A DNA stretch of 64,000 nucleotides from Pseudomonas sp. LS.1a (GCF_022533585.1 NZ_CP092827.1:3140001-3204000), one strand, 5' to 3'. Positions 35,010 to 44,409 are shown, numbered from the stretch's first letter. Notes: generated from the letters alone by a model not told the origin. Program-made: numbers and translations.

Positions 35010-36503
35010 ATGCTTTCCGAACTGCCCATCCTGCCCGCCACCCGCGCCTTTCTCGAACGCAAGCTGAAGATGCGCATCGGCGCCGACTGGCAGGACGCCG
35101 CCAGCGGTCGCACCCTGTCGTTCCGCAACCCGGCCACTGGCGAGGTGCTGGGTGAAGTGCCCGCCGCCGAGGCCGAAGATGTCGACCGCGCGGTGCGTGC
35201 CGCACGCCAGGCCTTCGATGATTCGCCGTGGAGCCGCCTGCGCCCGCGCGAACGGCAGAACCTGTTGTGGCGCCTGGCCGACCTGATGGAGCGCGACGCC
35301 CGCCAACTGGCCGAGCTGGAATGCCTGAACAACGGCAAGAGCGCCGCCGTGGCCCAGGTGATGGACGTGCAACTGGCCATCGACTTCCTGCGCTACATGG
35401 CCGGCTGGGCCACCAAGATCGAAGGTAGCACCGTTGAAGCTTCGATGCCGTTGATGCCCAACGACCAGTTCCACGGCTTCGTCCGCCGCGAGGCGGTGGG
35501 TGTGGTCGGTGCCATCGTCGCCTGGAACTTCCCGTTGCTGCTGGCCTGCTGGAAGCTCGGCCCGGCCTTGGCTACCGGCTGCACGGTGGTGCTCAAGCCC
35601 GCTGACGAAACACCGTTGAGCGTGCTCAAGCTGGCTGAGCTGGTGGACGAAGCCGGCTACCCGGCTGGTGTGTTCAACGTGGTCACCGGCACCGGCCTGA
35701 ACGCCGGCGCCGCGCTCAGCCGCCACCCTGGCGTGGACAAACTGACCTTCACCGGCTCCACCGAGGTCGGCAAGCTGATCGGCAAGGCGGCCATGGACAA
35801 CATGACCCGCGTCACCCTGGAGCTCGGCGGCAAGTCGCCGACTATCGTCATGCCCGACGCCAACCTGCAGGAAGCCGCCGCCGGCGCGGCCACGGCGATC
35901 TTCTTCAACCAGGGCCAGGTGTGCTGCGCAGGCTCGCGGCTATATGTGCACCGCAAGCATTTCGACAATGTGGTGGCCGACATCGCCGGCATCGCCAACG
36001 GCATGAAGCTGGGCAGCGGCCTGGACCCGGCGGTGCAGATGGGCCCGCTGATCTCGGCCAAGCAGCAGGACCGCGTCACCGGCTACATCGAGCTTGGCCG
36101 CGAGCTGGGCGCGACCATCGCCTGCGGTGGCGAGGGCTTCGGGCCGGGCTACTTCGTCAAGCCGACGGTGATCGTCGATGTCGACCAGCGCCACCGCCTG
36201 GTGCAGGAAGAGATCTTCGGGCCGGTGCTGGTGGCAATGCCGTTCGATGACATCGACGAAGTGATCGGCATGGCCAACGACAACCCCTATGGCTTGGGTG
36301 CGAGTATCTGGTCCAACGACCTGGCCGCCGTGCACCGGATGATCCCGCGCATCAAGTCGGGGTCGGTGTGGGTCAACTGCCACAGCGCCCTCGACCCTGC
36401 CTTGCCGTTTGGCGGCTACAAGATGTCCGGCGTCGGCCGTGAGATGGGGGCCGCTGCCATCGAGCACTACACCGAGCTGAAGTCGGTGTTGATCAAGCTC
36501 TGA
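35010..36503 (+). CDS. aldehyde dehydrogenase (phenylacetaldehyde-type)
   Basis: 497 aa from ATG 35010 (CAAGAGG upstream). Classic NAD-dependent ALDH: GAIVAWNFPLLLACWKLGPA, GFTGST-type loop TFTGSTEVGKLIG, general-base Glu in LELGGKSPTIV, catalytic Cys in FFNQGQVCCAGSRLY, and EEIFGPVLVAMPF. The FeaB/PadA-like features and location opposite the amine dehydrogenase indicate that it oxidises the aldehyde released from the amine (for example phenylacetaldehyde to phenylacetate). Own sigma-54 promoter just upstream. Confidence 0.92.
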   Translation: MLSELPILPATRAFLERKLKMRIGADWQDAASGRTLSFRNPATGEVLGEVPAAEAEDVDRAVRAARQAFDDSPWSRLRPRERQNLLWRLADLMERDARQLAELECLNNGKSAAVAQVMDVQLAIDFLRYMAGWATKIEGSTVEASMPLMPNDQFHGFVRREAVGVVGAIVAWNFPLLLACWKLGPALATGCTVVLKPADETPLSVLKLAELVDEAGYPAGVFNVVTGTGLNAGAALSRHPGVDKLTFTGSTEVGKLIGKAAMDNMTRVTLELGGKSPTIVMPDANLQEAAAGAATAIFFNQGQVCCAGSRLYVHRKHFDNVVADIAGIANGMKLGSGLDPAVQMGPLISAKQQDRVTGYIELGRELGATIACGGEGFGPGYFVKPTVIVDVDQRHRLVQEEIFGPVLVAMPFDDIDEVIGMANDNPYGLGASIWSNDLAAVHRMIPRIKSGSVWVNCHSALDPALPFGGYKMSGVGREMGAAAIEHYTELKSVLIKL

Positions 36504-36510
36504 TCTTCAG

Positions 36511-36620
36511 CCTGTACCGGCCCTTTCGCGGGTAAACCCGCTCCCACAGGATCACCACAAGCCTGAACCTTGTGCGATCCCTGTGGGAGCGGGTTTACCC
36601 GCGAAGAGGCCGGTACAGGC
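36511..36620. repeat. REP pair (inverted)
   Basis: Symmetric element beginning CCTGTACCGGCC and ending GGCCGGTACAGG, separating the aldehyde dehydrogenase and porin genes. Confidence 0.9.
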
Positions 36621-36656
36621 AACCCCGAAAACAACAACAAAAACATGGAGCACACC

Positions 36657-37970
36657 ATGAGGCACACTCTCGCCTGCACATTGGCCCTGCTGTTCGCCGC
36701 CCCCGTCACCCAGGCCTACGAGCTGTACAACCACGACGGCACCACCCTCAACGCCGACCTCGAAGCCCTGTTCGGCGCCTTCCACAGCGACGAAAGCTTC
36801 AACCTGGCCGGCAACCGCAAGCCCGGCAGCACCGCCTGGCAGGAAGGCTACGTCAAGTACGGCCTCAGCGGCAGCCAGGCCCTGGCCGACAGCGGCGCGC
36901 TCTACGGCGCCTTCAACCTGCTCAGCTCCGCTACCTGGGGCGATGGCGACGCCGCCGGCCTGACCCTGGGTGACGAGCGCCGCACCGCCGTCGAAGACCT
37001 GTACCTGGGCTGGCGCTCGGCCAACCTGTTCCCGGCCCTGGGTGAAGACGGCGTGGACATTTCCGGCGGCCGCCAAGTGGTGACCCTGGGCGACGGTTTC
37101 CTGATCCAGGGCGACCCGGTGAACCTGGGCAAGGTCGACCTGGGCGCCAACTTCGACCGCGGCGGCGCCTACTACCTGGCCGCACGCAAGGCCTTCGACC
37201 GCACGGCCGTGCTGCGCCTGGGCGGCAAGCAAGGCTGGCGCAGCGACCTGATGTGGCTGAAGTCCGACAACCACTACCAGGCCGACACCTCGCTGGCGGT
37301 GGCCAACCTGGAACACGTCACCGACGCCGGCACCGTGGGCCTGAGCTGGATCCGCGGCCTCGACGTGGACCAGCGCTACGCGCAGATCATGGGCCTGGAA
37401 CACCGCGACGGCATGGACACCGCCAGCTTGCGCGGGCGCGGCAACCTGGGGGTGAAAGACCTGGAGCTGGCCGCCGAGTACGTGACCCAGGACAAAACCG
37501 GCGGGCGGGAAAACGCCTGGTACCTGGAGGGCAACTGGACCTTCTCCGAACTGCCCTGGTCACACACCGCCACCTACCGCTACAGCCGTTTTTCCGAGGA
37601 TTTCGACCCGCTGTTCTATGGCCTGAGCCGTGGCTATGGCACCTGGTTCCAGGGTGAAGTGGCGGCCAACTATGCCGGGCCGTTCAACAGCAACAGCCAG
37701 GTGCACCATGTGGCGCTCAAGGGCAAACCACGGGACAACCTGACCGTGGGCGCACTGTATTTCGACTTCGATACGCTGGACACCGACCAGGGCAACCTGG
37801 GTGGGCGGGAGCTGGACCTGTATGTGGAATGGATGGTCAACGACCACCTGTTGATCAGCCCGCTGGTAGGGTTCTACAAACCGGAGCGCAGTGCGGCCGA
37901 TGGCGGCACGCAGCTGGGTGGGCGGGATGCCGGGACCTACATGCAGTTGATCGTCGGGACTTTCTTCTGA
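36657..37970 (+). CDS. outer-membrane beta-barrel porin
   Basis: 437 aa from ATG 36657 (GGAG six nt upstream, itself part of an earlier in-frame ATGGAG). Signal peptide RHTLACTLALLFAAPVTQA, then an entirely beta-strand protein with repeated amphipathic strands (YELYNHDGTTLNADLEALFG, VKYGLSGSQALADSGALYGA, HTATYRYSRFSEDFDPLFYG) and a terminal Phe (IVGTFF), the Bam recognition signal. It resembles alginate-export/OprD-like barrels. Position in the amine island suggests uptake of aromatic amines, which is inference. Probably co-transcribed with the aldehyde dehydrogenase despite the REP. Confidence 0.8.
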   Translation: MRHTLACTLALLFAAPVTQAYELYNHDGTTLNADLEALFGAFHSDESFNLAGNRKPGSTAWQEGYVKYGLSGSQALADSGALYGAFNLLSSATWGDGDAAGLTLGDERRTAVEDLYLGWRSANLFPALGEDGVDISGGRQVVTLGDGFLIQGDPVNLGKVDLGANFDRGGAYYLAARKAFDRTAVLRLGGKQGWRSDLMWLKSDNHYQADTSLAVANLEHVTDAGTVGLSWIRGLDVDQRYAQIMGLEHRDGMDTASLRGRGNLGVKDLELAAEYVTQDKTGGRENAWYLEGNWTFSELPWSHTATYRYSRFSEDFDPLFYGLSRGYGTWFQGEVAANYAGPFNSNSQVHHVALKGKPRDNLTVGALYFDFDTLDTDQGNLGGRELDLYVEWMVNDHLLISPLVGFYKPERSAADGGTQLGGRDAGTYMQLIVGTFF

Positions 37971-37980
37971 TTCGAGATCC

Positions 37981-38102
37981 CGGGGCTGCTGCGCAGCCCA
38001 TCGCGACACAAGGCCGCTCCCACAGGTACAGCGCTGCCCTCAAGGTTTGCGTTAACCTGTGGGAGCGGCCTTGTGTCGCGAAAGGGCCGCAAAGCGGCCC
38101 CG
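37981..38102. repeat. REP pair of a second subtype
   Basis: Inverted units with TCGCGACACAAGGCCGCTCC and GGAGCGGCCTTGTGTCGCGA cores, flanked by GGGGCTGCTGCGCAGCC-type hairpins, between the convergent porin and qhpG genes. Confidence 0.9.
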
Positions 38103-38108
38103 GCAATC

Positions 38109-39400
38109 TCAAGCCAGGCCCTGCTCCAACAACCACCGCCGCACCATTCTCTGCTGCTCCCCCGACAGGCCAGACACCACTGCCTCAAGAGGCCGACCAG
38201 CCTGCAACTCCAGCACCACCGGCGCCAGCTCCACCCCTGCAAATGCCAAACCCCCAACGGCTGATCCGCCGTCACCACCACCTCGGCCGCATCCACCAGC
38301 CCGTCACGCAACACCGGCCGCCGCTCGACCCTCACCGCGCGCCAGTCCGCCGCCACGTGCAATGCCTGCATGTCCGGCCACCCCTGCCGCCGCGCCCAGA
38401 ACGGCTGCCCCACCCGCCCCTGCTCCTGTCCATAGAAATCGCGCCCGATCCGGGCAAAGCGCAAAAACAGCTGCTCGATCCGCTGCTGGTGAAACTGCCG
38501 CGCCACCCCTGCCCGCTCGGGCCTGCGCAGCAAGGTATTGATCACCACCGGCGCCTGCAACGCCGAAGACAGCGACTGGAAGATCCCGTTGCCCGACAGC
38601 GGGTCAACGGCCATCGCGGCATCGCCCACGCGTATCCAGTCCTGCCCGACGCACTCACCGGCCAGAATCGCGGTGCTGCTGCGCGCATGCACCTGTGCCG
38701 GTACCAACGCCTGGGCATCGAACAGCTCGGCCACCAGTGCACTGCGAGCACGCCGTGCCGCACAGAAGTCCGCCAACCCGGCCTTGCCCGGCAGCCCGGC
38801 GGCGTCCAGGGTGACTTGCCAGTAGCAGCGGCCGTCTTCCAGGCGCGCCATCCACGCCCAACCATCCTCCAGGCTCTCCACCGCCGACGCTGGCGCACCA
38901 GGGTTGGCCTGCCAGACATTCAGCAAGCTGACCGTCTCCGGCCCGCGCAGGCGATCTGCGGCAAGCGGGGCCTGGCGGCCTCGGGCTTCGACCAGGAAAT
39001 CGGCCTGCAGTACCTGCCCATCGTCCAGGCGAACAAGATGACCGCCCTCGTGCGCGACCTCGCGTACCCGCCCCTCGATCACGCTCACACCCGCCCGCTG
39101 AAGGTCGTCGCGCAGCGCCCGATCAAAACGTTGCCGGTCGAGCAGAAACTCCTGGTTCAGTTGCAGTTGCTGGCCGTTCCAGTGCACCTGCCGAGTGGCC
39201 GGTATGGCCGCCTGGCTCAAGGCACCTCCAAGCCCCGCATGACGCAAGCCTTCAAGCACCCGTTGCGATACCCCCTCGACCGCCGCGAACCGGCGCCACT
39301 CGGACACCACCGTGACCGCGTAACCCAGCCGCCGCAGGCCAATGGCCGTGGTCGCCCCCGCAGGGCCTGCCCCCAGCACCACAATGCGCGGTTCAGCCAT
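38109..39400 (-). pseudogene. qhpG: flavin-dependent monooxygenase QhpG, frameshifted near its C-terminus
   Basis: FAD-binding start MAEPRIVVLGAGPAGATTAIGL (GxGxxG), a DG-motif equivalent and a C-terminal GD motif (WIRVGDAAMAVDPLSGNGI) identify the tryptophan-hydroxylating flavoprotein of QHNDH maturation. From 39400 the frame runs well to ADQPLG (about 38255), then turns into Trp/Cys-rich nonsense that reads through the REP to 37937. In the neighbouring frame a natural ending appears: LAFAGVELAPVVLEL to RRWLLEQGLA and TGA at 38109-38111. Restoring one base in the C5 run at 38251-38255 (six expected) rejoins them to about 430 aa. Either a sequencing error or a real lesion. Start overlaps the qhpE stop by 8 nt. 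Confidence 0.8.
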
Positions 39401-40070
39401 GGCCGGCACCTCGTCGCTCGGGGCCGGCAAACGCCGCGTGGTGGCGCAACCAGTCATGCACCTGCTGGCAGTCCATGCCTGGCGCCTCACGCAACAACGC
39501 CGCAATCCTGCCGCTCAAGGCCGCGCACCCCAGGCTCGCGCCCGCCCTGTCGCCCGTCCCCACATAACCGCCAAAGTCTGCCTGTCGGCTACCCAGCCAA
39601 GACCACTGGCCCGGCGCGCACCGGGCATCGCCGGTGACCCGGATCACCCCGGGGTAGTTGGCCGGATACACTGGCCCGCCCTGGGCCGGGCTGGACGCGC
39701 ACAACAGCACACCCGCGGCCAAAGCCTCGGCGCAGGCCTGGTGCAACACAGGCCGGTCCTGCTGCAGGCCAAGGCTGAGGTTGACCAGCGTAGCCCCCGC
39801 CTCCACCAGCCACAGCAGCGCGGCCGCCACCTGCAAGGCGCTGGTGCTGGCCTGGGCGCTGAACACCTGGGCCAGCAGCACGGGCACCGGCCCGGCCTCC
39901 CGCTGCAAGCCGGCGAGCACCGCGCTACCGTGCCCAAGCTGGTCGGGCAGCATTTCACCTTCGCGCAGCTGGCCGTCCTCCAGCCAGAAGCGACGCGCGC
40001 CCAGCAAGGCGCTGGCCTGCTCCGGCGAGCAGCCACTGTCGATGACACCAACGCGCAAGTCAGTGCCCAT
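39393..40070 (-). CDS. qhpE: subtilisin-like protease QhpE (gamma-subunit leader peptidase)
   Basis: 225 aa, unusually short for a subtilase and without signal peptide or prodomain. Catalytic triad visible as Asp11 (VGVIDSGC), His47 (LGHGSAVLAG) and Ser179 (GASLGCAALSG). In Paracoccus the equivalent intracellular enzyme cleaves the leader of the gamma-subunit precursor after thioether formation. Overlaps qhpF by 11 nt upstream and qhpG by 8 nt downstream, so tightly coupled. Confidence 0.92.
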   Translation of the reverse strand: MGTDLRVGVIDSGCSPEQASALLGARRFWLEDGQLREGEMLPDQLGHGSAVLAGLQREAGPVPVLLAQVFSAQASTSALQVAAALLWLVEAGATLVNLSLGLQQDRPVLHQACAEALAAGVLLCASSPAQGGPVYPANYPGVIRVTGDARCAPGQWSWLGSRQADFGGYVGTGDRAGASLGCAALSGRIAALLREAPGMDCQQVHDWLRHHAAFAGPERRGAGHG

Positions 40071-41793
40071 GCTTGATCACCTCCCTGGGCAGCACCTGCA
40101 ACTGGCCATCGTGCAGCTGCAGGTGCAGGTCGGCATCGGCCAGAGTCGAAGCACGGTGGCTGATCAGGATGCGCGTGCGGCCGGCGAATAGCTGGTCGAT
40201 GGCCGCAATCACTTCGCGCTCGGTGGCTTCGTCCACCGCCGAGGTGGCCTCGTCCAGCACCAGGATCGCCGGCGCCTGCAGCACTGCGCGGGCGATGGCA
40301 ATGCGTTGTTTCTGCCCGCCGGACAGCTGCTGGCCGCGCTCGCCCAGCAGGCCGTCCAGGCCCAGCGGCAGGCTGTCGACCAGGCTGTCCAGCCGCGCCA
40401 GGCGCACCACCCGCTGCAGTTCCGCACGGCTGGCCTCGGGCACGCCGTAGGTCAGGTTCTGCGCCAGGGTGCCACGGAACAGCACGATATCCTGGCTGAC
40501 CACTGCGATGCGCCGACGCAGCGCGGCCAGGTCCAGCTCGCGCAGGTCGGTGCCATCCAGCAGGATGCGCCCGGCGTCCGGGTCGTAGAAGCGCTGCAAC
40601 AGGTCGATCAGGGTCGACTTGCCTACCCCCGAGGCACCGCTGATGGCTACCTTGAGGCCACCCGGCACGCACACCTGCACGTTGTTCAGCACCGCGCCCT
40701 GGCGCCCTTCATGGGCAAAGCTCACCCCCTCCAGACGCAATTCGCCCGGGCCATCGGGCATGGGCTGCGGGTTGACTGCAGGGCGCACAGCCACGGCCTC
40801 CTGCTTCAGTTCCATCACCCGCCCCAGGCTTACCGCCATGCGCTGCACCGCCACGTACAGGCCCAGCAGGCTCTGCACTGGCCCTACCGCCATGCCCATG
40901 TAGGTGGAAAAAGCGATCAGCGCCCCCAGTTGCCAGGTACCCTGGATCACCCACCAGCCGCCGACCAGAAACGCGCAGGCGCGGCACCATGAGGTCAGCG
41001 TGCCGGGAATGGCCTGGGTGAAGAATTCGGTCACCTGCACCTTGAGCAACTGGCGCATGTAGCCCTGGCCCAGCTGGTCCAGGCGCCCCGCCTCACGGCC
41101 TTGCTGGCCGGCGGCCTGGATGAACTTCATCGCTGGCAGGGTTTCGACCAGGAACGACGACACATCCGCCGAGCGTTCGCGCAGACTGCGTACTTCGCGC
41201 TCCACCTTGCGCCGCATCCAGCGCAACCACAGCACTTCGATCGGCACCAGTAGCGCCAGCAGCAGTGACAGTTGCCACGACAGCATCAGCATCAACACCA
41301 CCGCGCCCACCAGGCCGATCACCGCCGACACCGCCGAAAACAGCGAATCCACGGCAAAGCGCTGGATTTCCGCCACATCGCCATCCAGCCGCGAAAGGAT
41401 GTCACCGATGCGCCGCCGCCCGTAGAACGTCGGCGACAACTGCTGCAGGTGGCGGTACAGGTCATCGCGCAGGGCAAACAGGATTCGCCCCGACAAGCGC
41501 GTATGCAGGTAGCGGTTGACCCCGGCCAGCACGGTACCCAGCAGGCCCGCAGCGATCATGATTGCCGCCATGTGCCAGAGGGTCTGGTAGTCCTTGGCCA
41601 GCAGCCCCTCGTCGATCAGCGTCTTGACCAGCCAGGGTTGCGCCAGCGCCAGCAACGAGGCGCCCAGCGACAAACCGAGCAACAGGCCGATGGCGCGCCG
41701 ATGGGGGCGTACGAAGCCATACAGCCAGGCCAACGCCTGGCGCATCAGTACAGGGTCGCTGGATTCCACCAGCCGGGCGAACAGGCCGCCCAT
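40060..41793 (-). CDS. qhpF: ABC transporter, fused permease/ATPase (QhpF)
   Basis: 577 aa half-transporter. Six membrane helices in residues 30-310 (IGLLLGLSLGASLLALAQPW, MAAIMIAAGLLGTVLAG, AVIGLVGAVVLMLMLSWQLS). The nucleotide-binding domain has Walker A GASGVGKST, signature LSGGQKQRIAIARA, Walker B ILVLDEATSAVDE and H-loop ILISHRAS. In the QHNDH pathway it is required for moving the crosslinked gamma polypeptide to the periplasm. Starts 1 nt after the sigma-54 activator stop. Confidence 0.92.
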   Translation of the reverse strand: MGGLFARLVESSDPVLMRQALAWLYGFVRPHRRAIGLLLGLSLGASLLALAQPWLVKTLIDEGLLAKDYQTLWHMAAIMIAAGLLGTVLAGVNRYLHTRLSGRILFALRDDLYRHLQQLSPTFYGRRRIGDILSRLDGDVAEIQRFAVDSLFSAVSAVIGLVGAVVLMLMLSWQLSLLLALLVPIEVLWLRWMRRKVEREVRSLRERSADVSSFLVETLPAMKFIQAAGQQGREAGRLDQLGQGYMRQLLKVQVTEFFTQAIPGTLTSWCRACAFLVGGWWVIQGTWQLGALIAFSTYMGMAVGPVQSLLGLYVAVQRMAVSLGRVMELKQEAVAVRPAVNPQPMPDGPGELRLEGVSFAHEGRQGAVLNNVQVCVPGGLKVAISGASGVGKSTLIDLLQRFYDPDAGRILLDGTDLRELDLAALRRRIAVVSQDIVLFRGTLAQNLTYGVPEASRAELQRVVRLARLDSLVDSLPLGLDGLLGERGQQLSGGQKQRIAIARAVLQAPAILVLDEATSAVDEATEREVIAAIDQLFAGRTRILISHRASTLADADLHLQLHDGQLQVLPREVIKHGH

Positions 41794-41794
41794 G

Positions 41795-43705
41795 TCAGCC
41801 GCGCAACTGCTTTAGCTTGCGGTACAGCGTCGCCCGGCTGATACCCAGCGCCTCGGCCGCCGCGGACACGTTGCCCTGATGGCGCGCCAAGGCGCCACGG
41901 ATCAGCTCCAGTTCGTTGTCCTTGAGGCTACCGGAGGGTGCCGTGCCGCTGGCCAGTTCGTCCAACAGGCAGTCGGTGAGGTGGTCGAGGGTCAACACCT
42001 GCTCACCGTCCTCGCGCATGGCCAGCGCCGTGCGCACGACCATTTCCAGCTGGCGGATGTTGCCCGGCCAGTCGAAGCCTTCGAGCAGCGCGGTCAGGGC
42101 CGGGTCCAGGGTCACGCCCCGGGCATCGGACTTGTCCAGCAGCCCCTGGATGATCGCCGCCAGGTCATCGCGCTCGCGCAGCGCCGGCAAGCGCAGCGAC
42201 ACACCGTTGACCCGGTAGTACAGGTCTTCGCGAAAGTGCTGTTCCTGCACCAGGCGCTTGAGGTCGCGGTGCGTGGCACAGATCAAGGCCACGTCGATGT
42301 CCTGCTCGTCGCCGGCGCCCAGCGGCGCTACACGGCGCTCCTGCAGTACCCGCAACAGGCGCGCCTGCAGCGCTAGCGGCATGTCGCCGATCTCATCGAG
42401 GAACAGCGTGCCACCATGCGCCTGCATCAGCCGCCCGACCATGCCGCCCCGGCGCGAACCGGTGAACGCACCTTCACGGTAGCCGAACAGCTCGGACTCG
42501 ATCAGCCCTTCGGGAATGGCCGCGCAGTTGACTGCCACAAACGGCTTGTCGGCTCGCGGGCTGGCCTGGTGCAGGGCTCGGGCGACGACCTCCTTGCCGG
42601 TACCGGTCTCGCCCAGCAGCAGCACCGGCAGGCCATTGCCCAGCCCCTGGCGGGCCATGCGCAGGTTGCGCGCCAGGCGCGGGTCACCACCGGCCAGGGC
42701 GTCGAGTGCCGGCGACTGCTTGCCCAGCGCCGGCTTGCTCACCGGCGTGCTGCCGTTGACCCGGCCATGGCGCGGCAGCTGCAGGGCGCGGAAGTAGAAC
42801 TCGCCCTTGGCCGTTTGCACGCTGCTCACCCCACCCTGCCACAGACGCGCGATGAAGGCCGGTGATCGTTCACCCAGCAAGTCGCTGCTGCGCCGGCCCA
42901 ACAGCTCATGGCGCGGCACCTGCAACAGCTGGCAGGCACTGTCGTTGGCGGCCAGCACTTCACCGTCCAGGCTCAGCGCCAGCAGGCCATGCCAGGCGCT
43001 GTTGAGGTATTGCGGGCGGCTGTGGAAGGCCAGCACCAATTGCTCCGGGTGGCACAGGCCAAAAAGACGGCTTTCGATGTTGCCGGCGGCCAGCATCAGT
43101 GTCGACAGGCTGTCCTGTGGCTGCGCCATCACCCCTTCGCGGGTGATATCGAGCACACCGATCACTTCGCCGCGCGGGTCGCGCAGGGGCACGGAGGTGC
43201 AGGAGAACGGGCTGAGGCGGTCGAGGTAGTGTTCGCCGCAATTGATCAGCGTCGGCCGACCTTCCACCACGGCAGTGCCGATGGCGTTGGTGCCACGCAA
43301 TGACTCGCTCCAGCAACTGCCCGGGTGCAGGTCGCGCAGGCCCTCGCGGCTGAGCACGTGGGTCTGGCCTTCGATGGCCAGCACGTTGGCCTGGGCATCG
43401 CCGAGGATGACGATGCCGGCCTTGCCCTGGCGCGCGACCAGGTAGTCCAGTTCGGGGGTAACGGCGTCGACCAGCAGGCGGTTGCGCTCCAGCAGCATGC
43501 GCAGGTCGTGACCTTGCTCCAGTCCCAGGCCGACCTGTTCACCTTGCAGGCAATCCAGGCCATGGCCCAGGCTGCGGCGCCAGGAAGCGTCGATCTCGTC
43601 GCGCAGCATGCCCAGCGGCAGCTCGCCTTCGCTGGCCAGTTTCAGACGGGCCTGGCGGGATTCGTGCAGCGGGTCGTGGGCGTTTGTTATTAGTTGTCGC
43701 GCCAT
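41795..43705 (-). CDS. sigma-54-dependent enhancer-binding protein (AcoR-type)
   Basis: 636 aa from ATG 43705 (CGGAGCAG upstream; the longer open frame lacks a ribosome binding site). The N-terminal GAF-like sensor begins LRDEIDASWRRSLGHGLD and continues through ESLRGTNAIGTAVVEGRP, followed by a PAS-like region. The central AAA+ domain has Walker A GETGTGKEVVARALH (about residue 365) and Walker B GGTLFLDEIGDMP, but the sigma-54 contact motif reads GAFTGS rather than GAFTGA. The C-terminal Fis-type helix-turn-helix is NVSAAAEALGISRATLYRKLKQL. Likely activator of the amine and aldehyde dehydrogenase promoters. First gene of an operon with qhpF-E-G. Confidence 0.92.
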   Translation of the reverse strand: MARQLITNAHDPLHESRQARLKLASEGELPLGMLRDEIDASWRRSLGHGLDCLQGEQVGLGLEQGHDLRMLLERNRLLVDAVTPELDYLVARQGKAGIVILGDAQANVLAIEGQTHVLSREGLRDLHPGSCWSESLRGTNAIGTAVVEGRPTLINCGEHYLDRLSPFSCTSVPLRDPRGEVIGVLDITREGVMAQPQDSLSTLMLAAGNIESRLFGLCHPEQLVLAFHSRPQYLNSAWHGLLALSLDGEVLAANDSACQLLQVPRHELLGRRSSDLLGERSPAFIARLWQGGVSSVQTAKGEFYFRALQLPRHGRVNGSTPVSKPALGKQSPALDALAGGDPRLARNLRMARQGLGNGLPVLLLGETGTGKEVVARALHQASPRADKPFVAVNCAAIPEGLIESELFGYREGAFTGSRRGGMVGRLMQAHGGTLFLDEIGDMPLALQARLLRVLQERRVAPLGAGDEQDIDVALICATHRDLKRLVQEQHFREDLYYRVNGVSLRLPALRERDDLAAIIQGLLDKSDARGVTLDPALTALLEGFDWPGNIRQLEMVVRTALAMREDGEQVLTLDHLTDCLLDELASGTAPSGSLKDNELELIRGALARHQGNVSAAAEALGISRATLYRKLKQLRG

Positions 43706-44045
43706 TTTCTGCTCCGGCTGTGCCCCGCCAAGGTGGCGGGGAACGGGCTTGGGAATTTTCCGCAGTGTGCGGGAGAAATCCCTGGCCGTCATCAAGCTGC
43801 GGTAGAAGGTGGCATATGGTGACGTTTACGTAAAGGGACACGCAGGAGCACCGTCCTGCTCAAGATCTGCAAGCTTGCGCCATCTTTGTGGGAGCGGGCA
43901 TGCCCGCGAACACCGGCAAAGCCGGTGCCATCCACCGCGTCGCCTGTTTTGCGGGCACGCCCGCTCCCACAGGTACTGCGCTAGCTGCGAATTGACGCGG
44001 TACCTGTGGAGGCGGGTTTACCCGCGAAGAGGCCCTCAAGGTCAA
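43706..44045. other. leader of the sigma-54 activator and REP cluster
   Basis: No gene. Contains an 8-bp stem (CCCCGCCA/TGGCGGGG, 43723-43741) in the activator 5' leader, a near-palindrome TTTCCGCAGTGTGCGGGAGAAA around 43758-43779, a TTTACGTAAA palindrome near 43826-43835, and three REP units. Confidence 0.6.
43886..44036. repeat. cluster of three REP units
   Basis: Units with cores GCGGGCATGCCCGC (43894-43907), GCGGGCACGCCCGC (43951-43964) and GGCGGGTTTACCCGCG (44011-44026) in alternating orientation. Confidence 0.85.
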
Positions 44046-44354
44046 TCACGGCTGCCGCTTGGCCAACTGCTGCCTCTCTACCCCATCCAGCAACGCTTCC
44101 ACCACCGCCTTGGCCGAATCCAGCCCATGGTCATTGCTCAACAACAGATCACGGCAGGTCCCCTTGGCCAGCTCCAGTGCCTTGAGATTGGTCGCAAATG
44201 CCCCTTTGAGCAGCGTGGACAGGTGCACCAGCGCATCTTCGTAGTCCACCCCCGAGTGCACGGCAAACAACGGCGGATGGCTGCATTCGCAGGTGGAGAA
44301 ACTGGAGGATGCCGTGGTGGCGCGTACGGGAGGATCAGGTAAGCCTTTTATCAT
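44046..44354 (-). CDS. small DUF3077-type protein
   Basis: 102 aa from ATG 44354 (AAGGAGCGACACA upstream); the longer frame overlaps the antisense RNA. No signal peptide. Core LFAVHSGVDYEDALVHLSTLLKGAF fits the Pseudomonas DUF3077 pattern (FxVxxGVxxEDALxxAsxLL) of paralogous small proteins of unknown role. Composition is helical and acidic/neutral. The 5' leader is highly structured, with a C4-like antisense element complementary to the ribosome binding site region. Confidence 0.75.
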   Translation of the reverse strand: MIKGLPDPPVRATTASSSFSTCECSHPPLFAVHSGVDYEDALVHLSTLLKGAFATNLKALELAKGTCRDLLLSNDHGLDSAKAVVEALLDGVERQQLAKRQP

Positions 44355-44363
44355 TGTGTCGCT

Positions 44364-44401
44364 CCTTGATTCACTGGAGCCGCCACAAATCGCTACCAAA
44401 C
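44364..44401 (-). promoter_or_regulatory. C4 target copy at the DUF3077 ribosome binding site
   Basis: On the minus strand GTTTGGTAGCGA (44401-44390) and, closer to the gene, AATCAAGG (44371-44364), which contains the start of the AAGGAG Shine-Dalgarno. Both blocks are complementary to the antisense segment at 44424-44446, the a2/b2 position of the P1 C4 system. Confidence 0.6.
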
Positions 44402-44409
44402 GAGATGGT

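Noticed and set aside
34586..35067. Several short plus-strand ORFs upstream of the aldehyde dehydrogenase
   Set aside because: They consist of REP sequence and promoter elements, with no ribosome binding site or protein-like composition.
37937..39505. Full 522-codon frame of the flavin monooxygenase as a single intact gene
   Set aside because: Its last about 100 residues are Trp/Cys-rich REP-derived sequence overlapping the convergent porin gene; a normal ending exists in the adjacent frame.
19476..44036. Regularly recurring palindromic repeats as a possible CRISPR or integron array
   Set aside because: They are dispersed inverted REP pairs in different intergenic gaps, not direct repeats with uniform spacers, and no cas or integrase gene is present.
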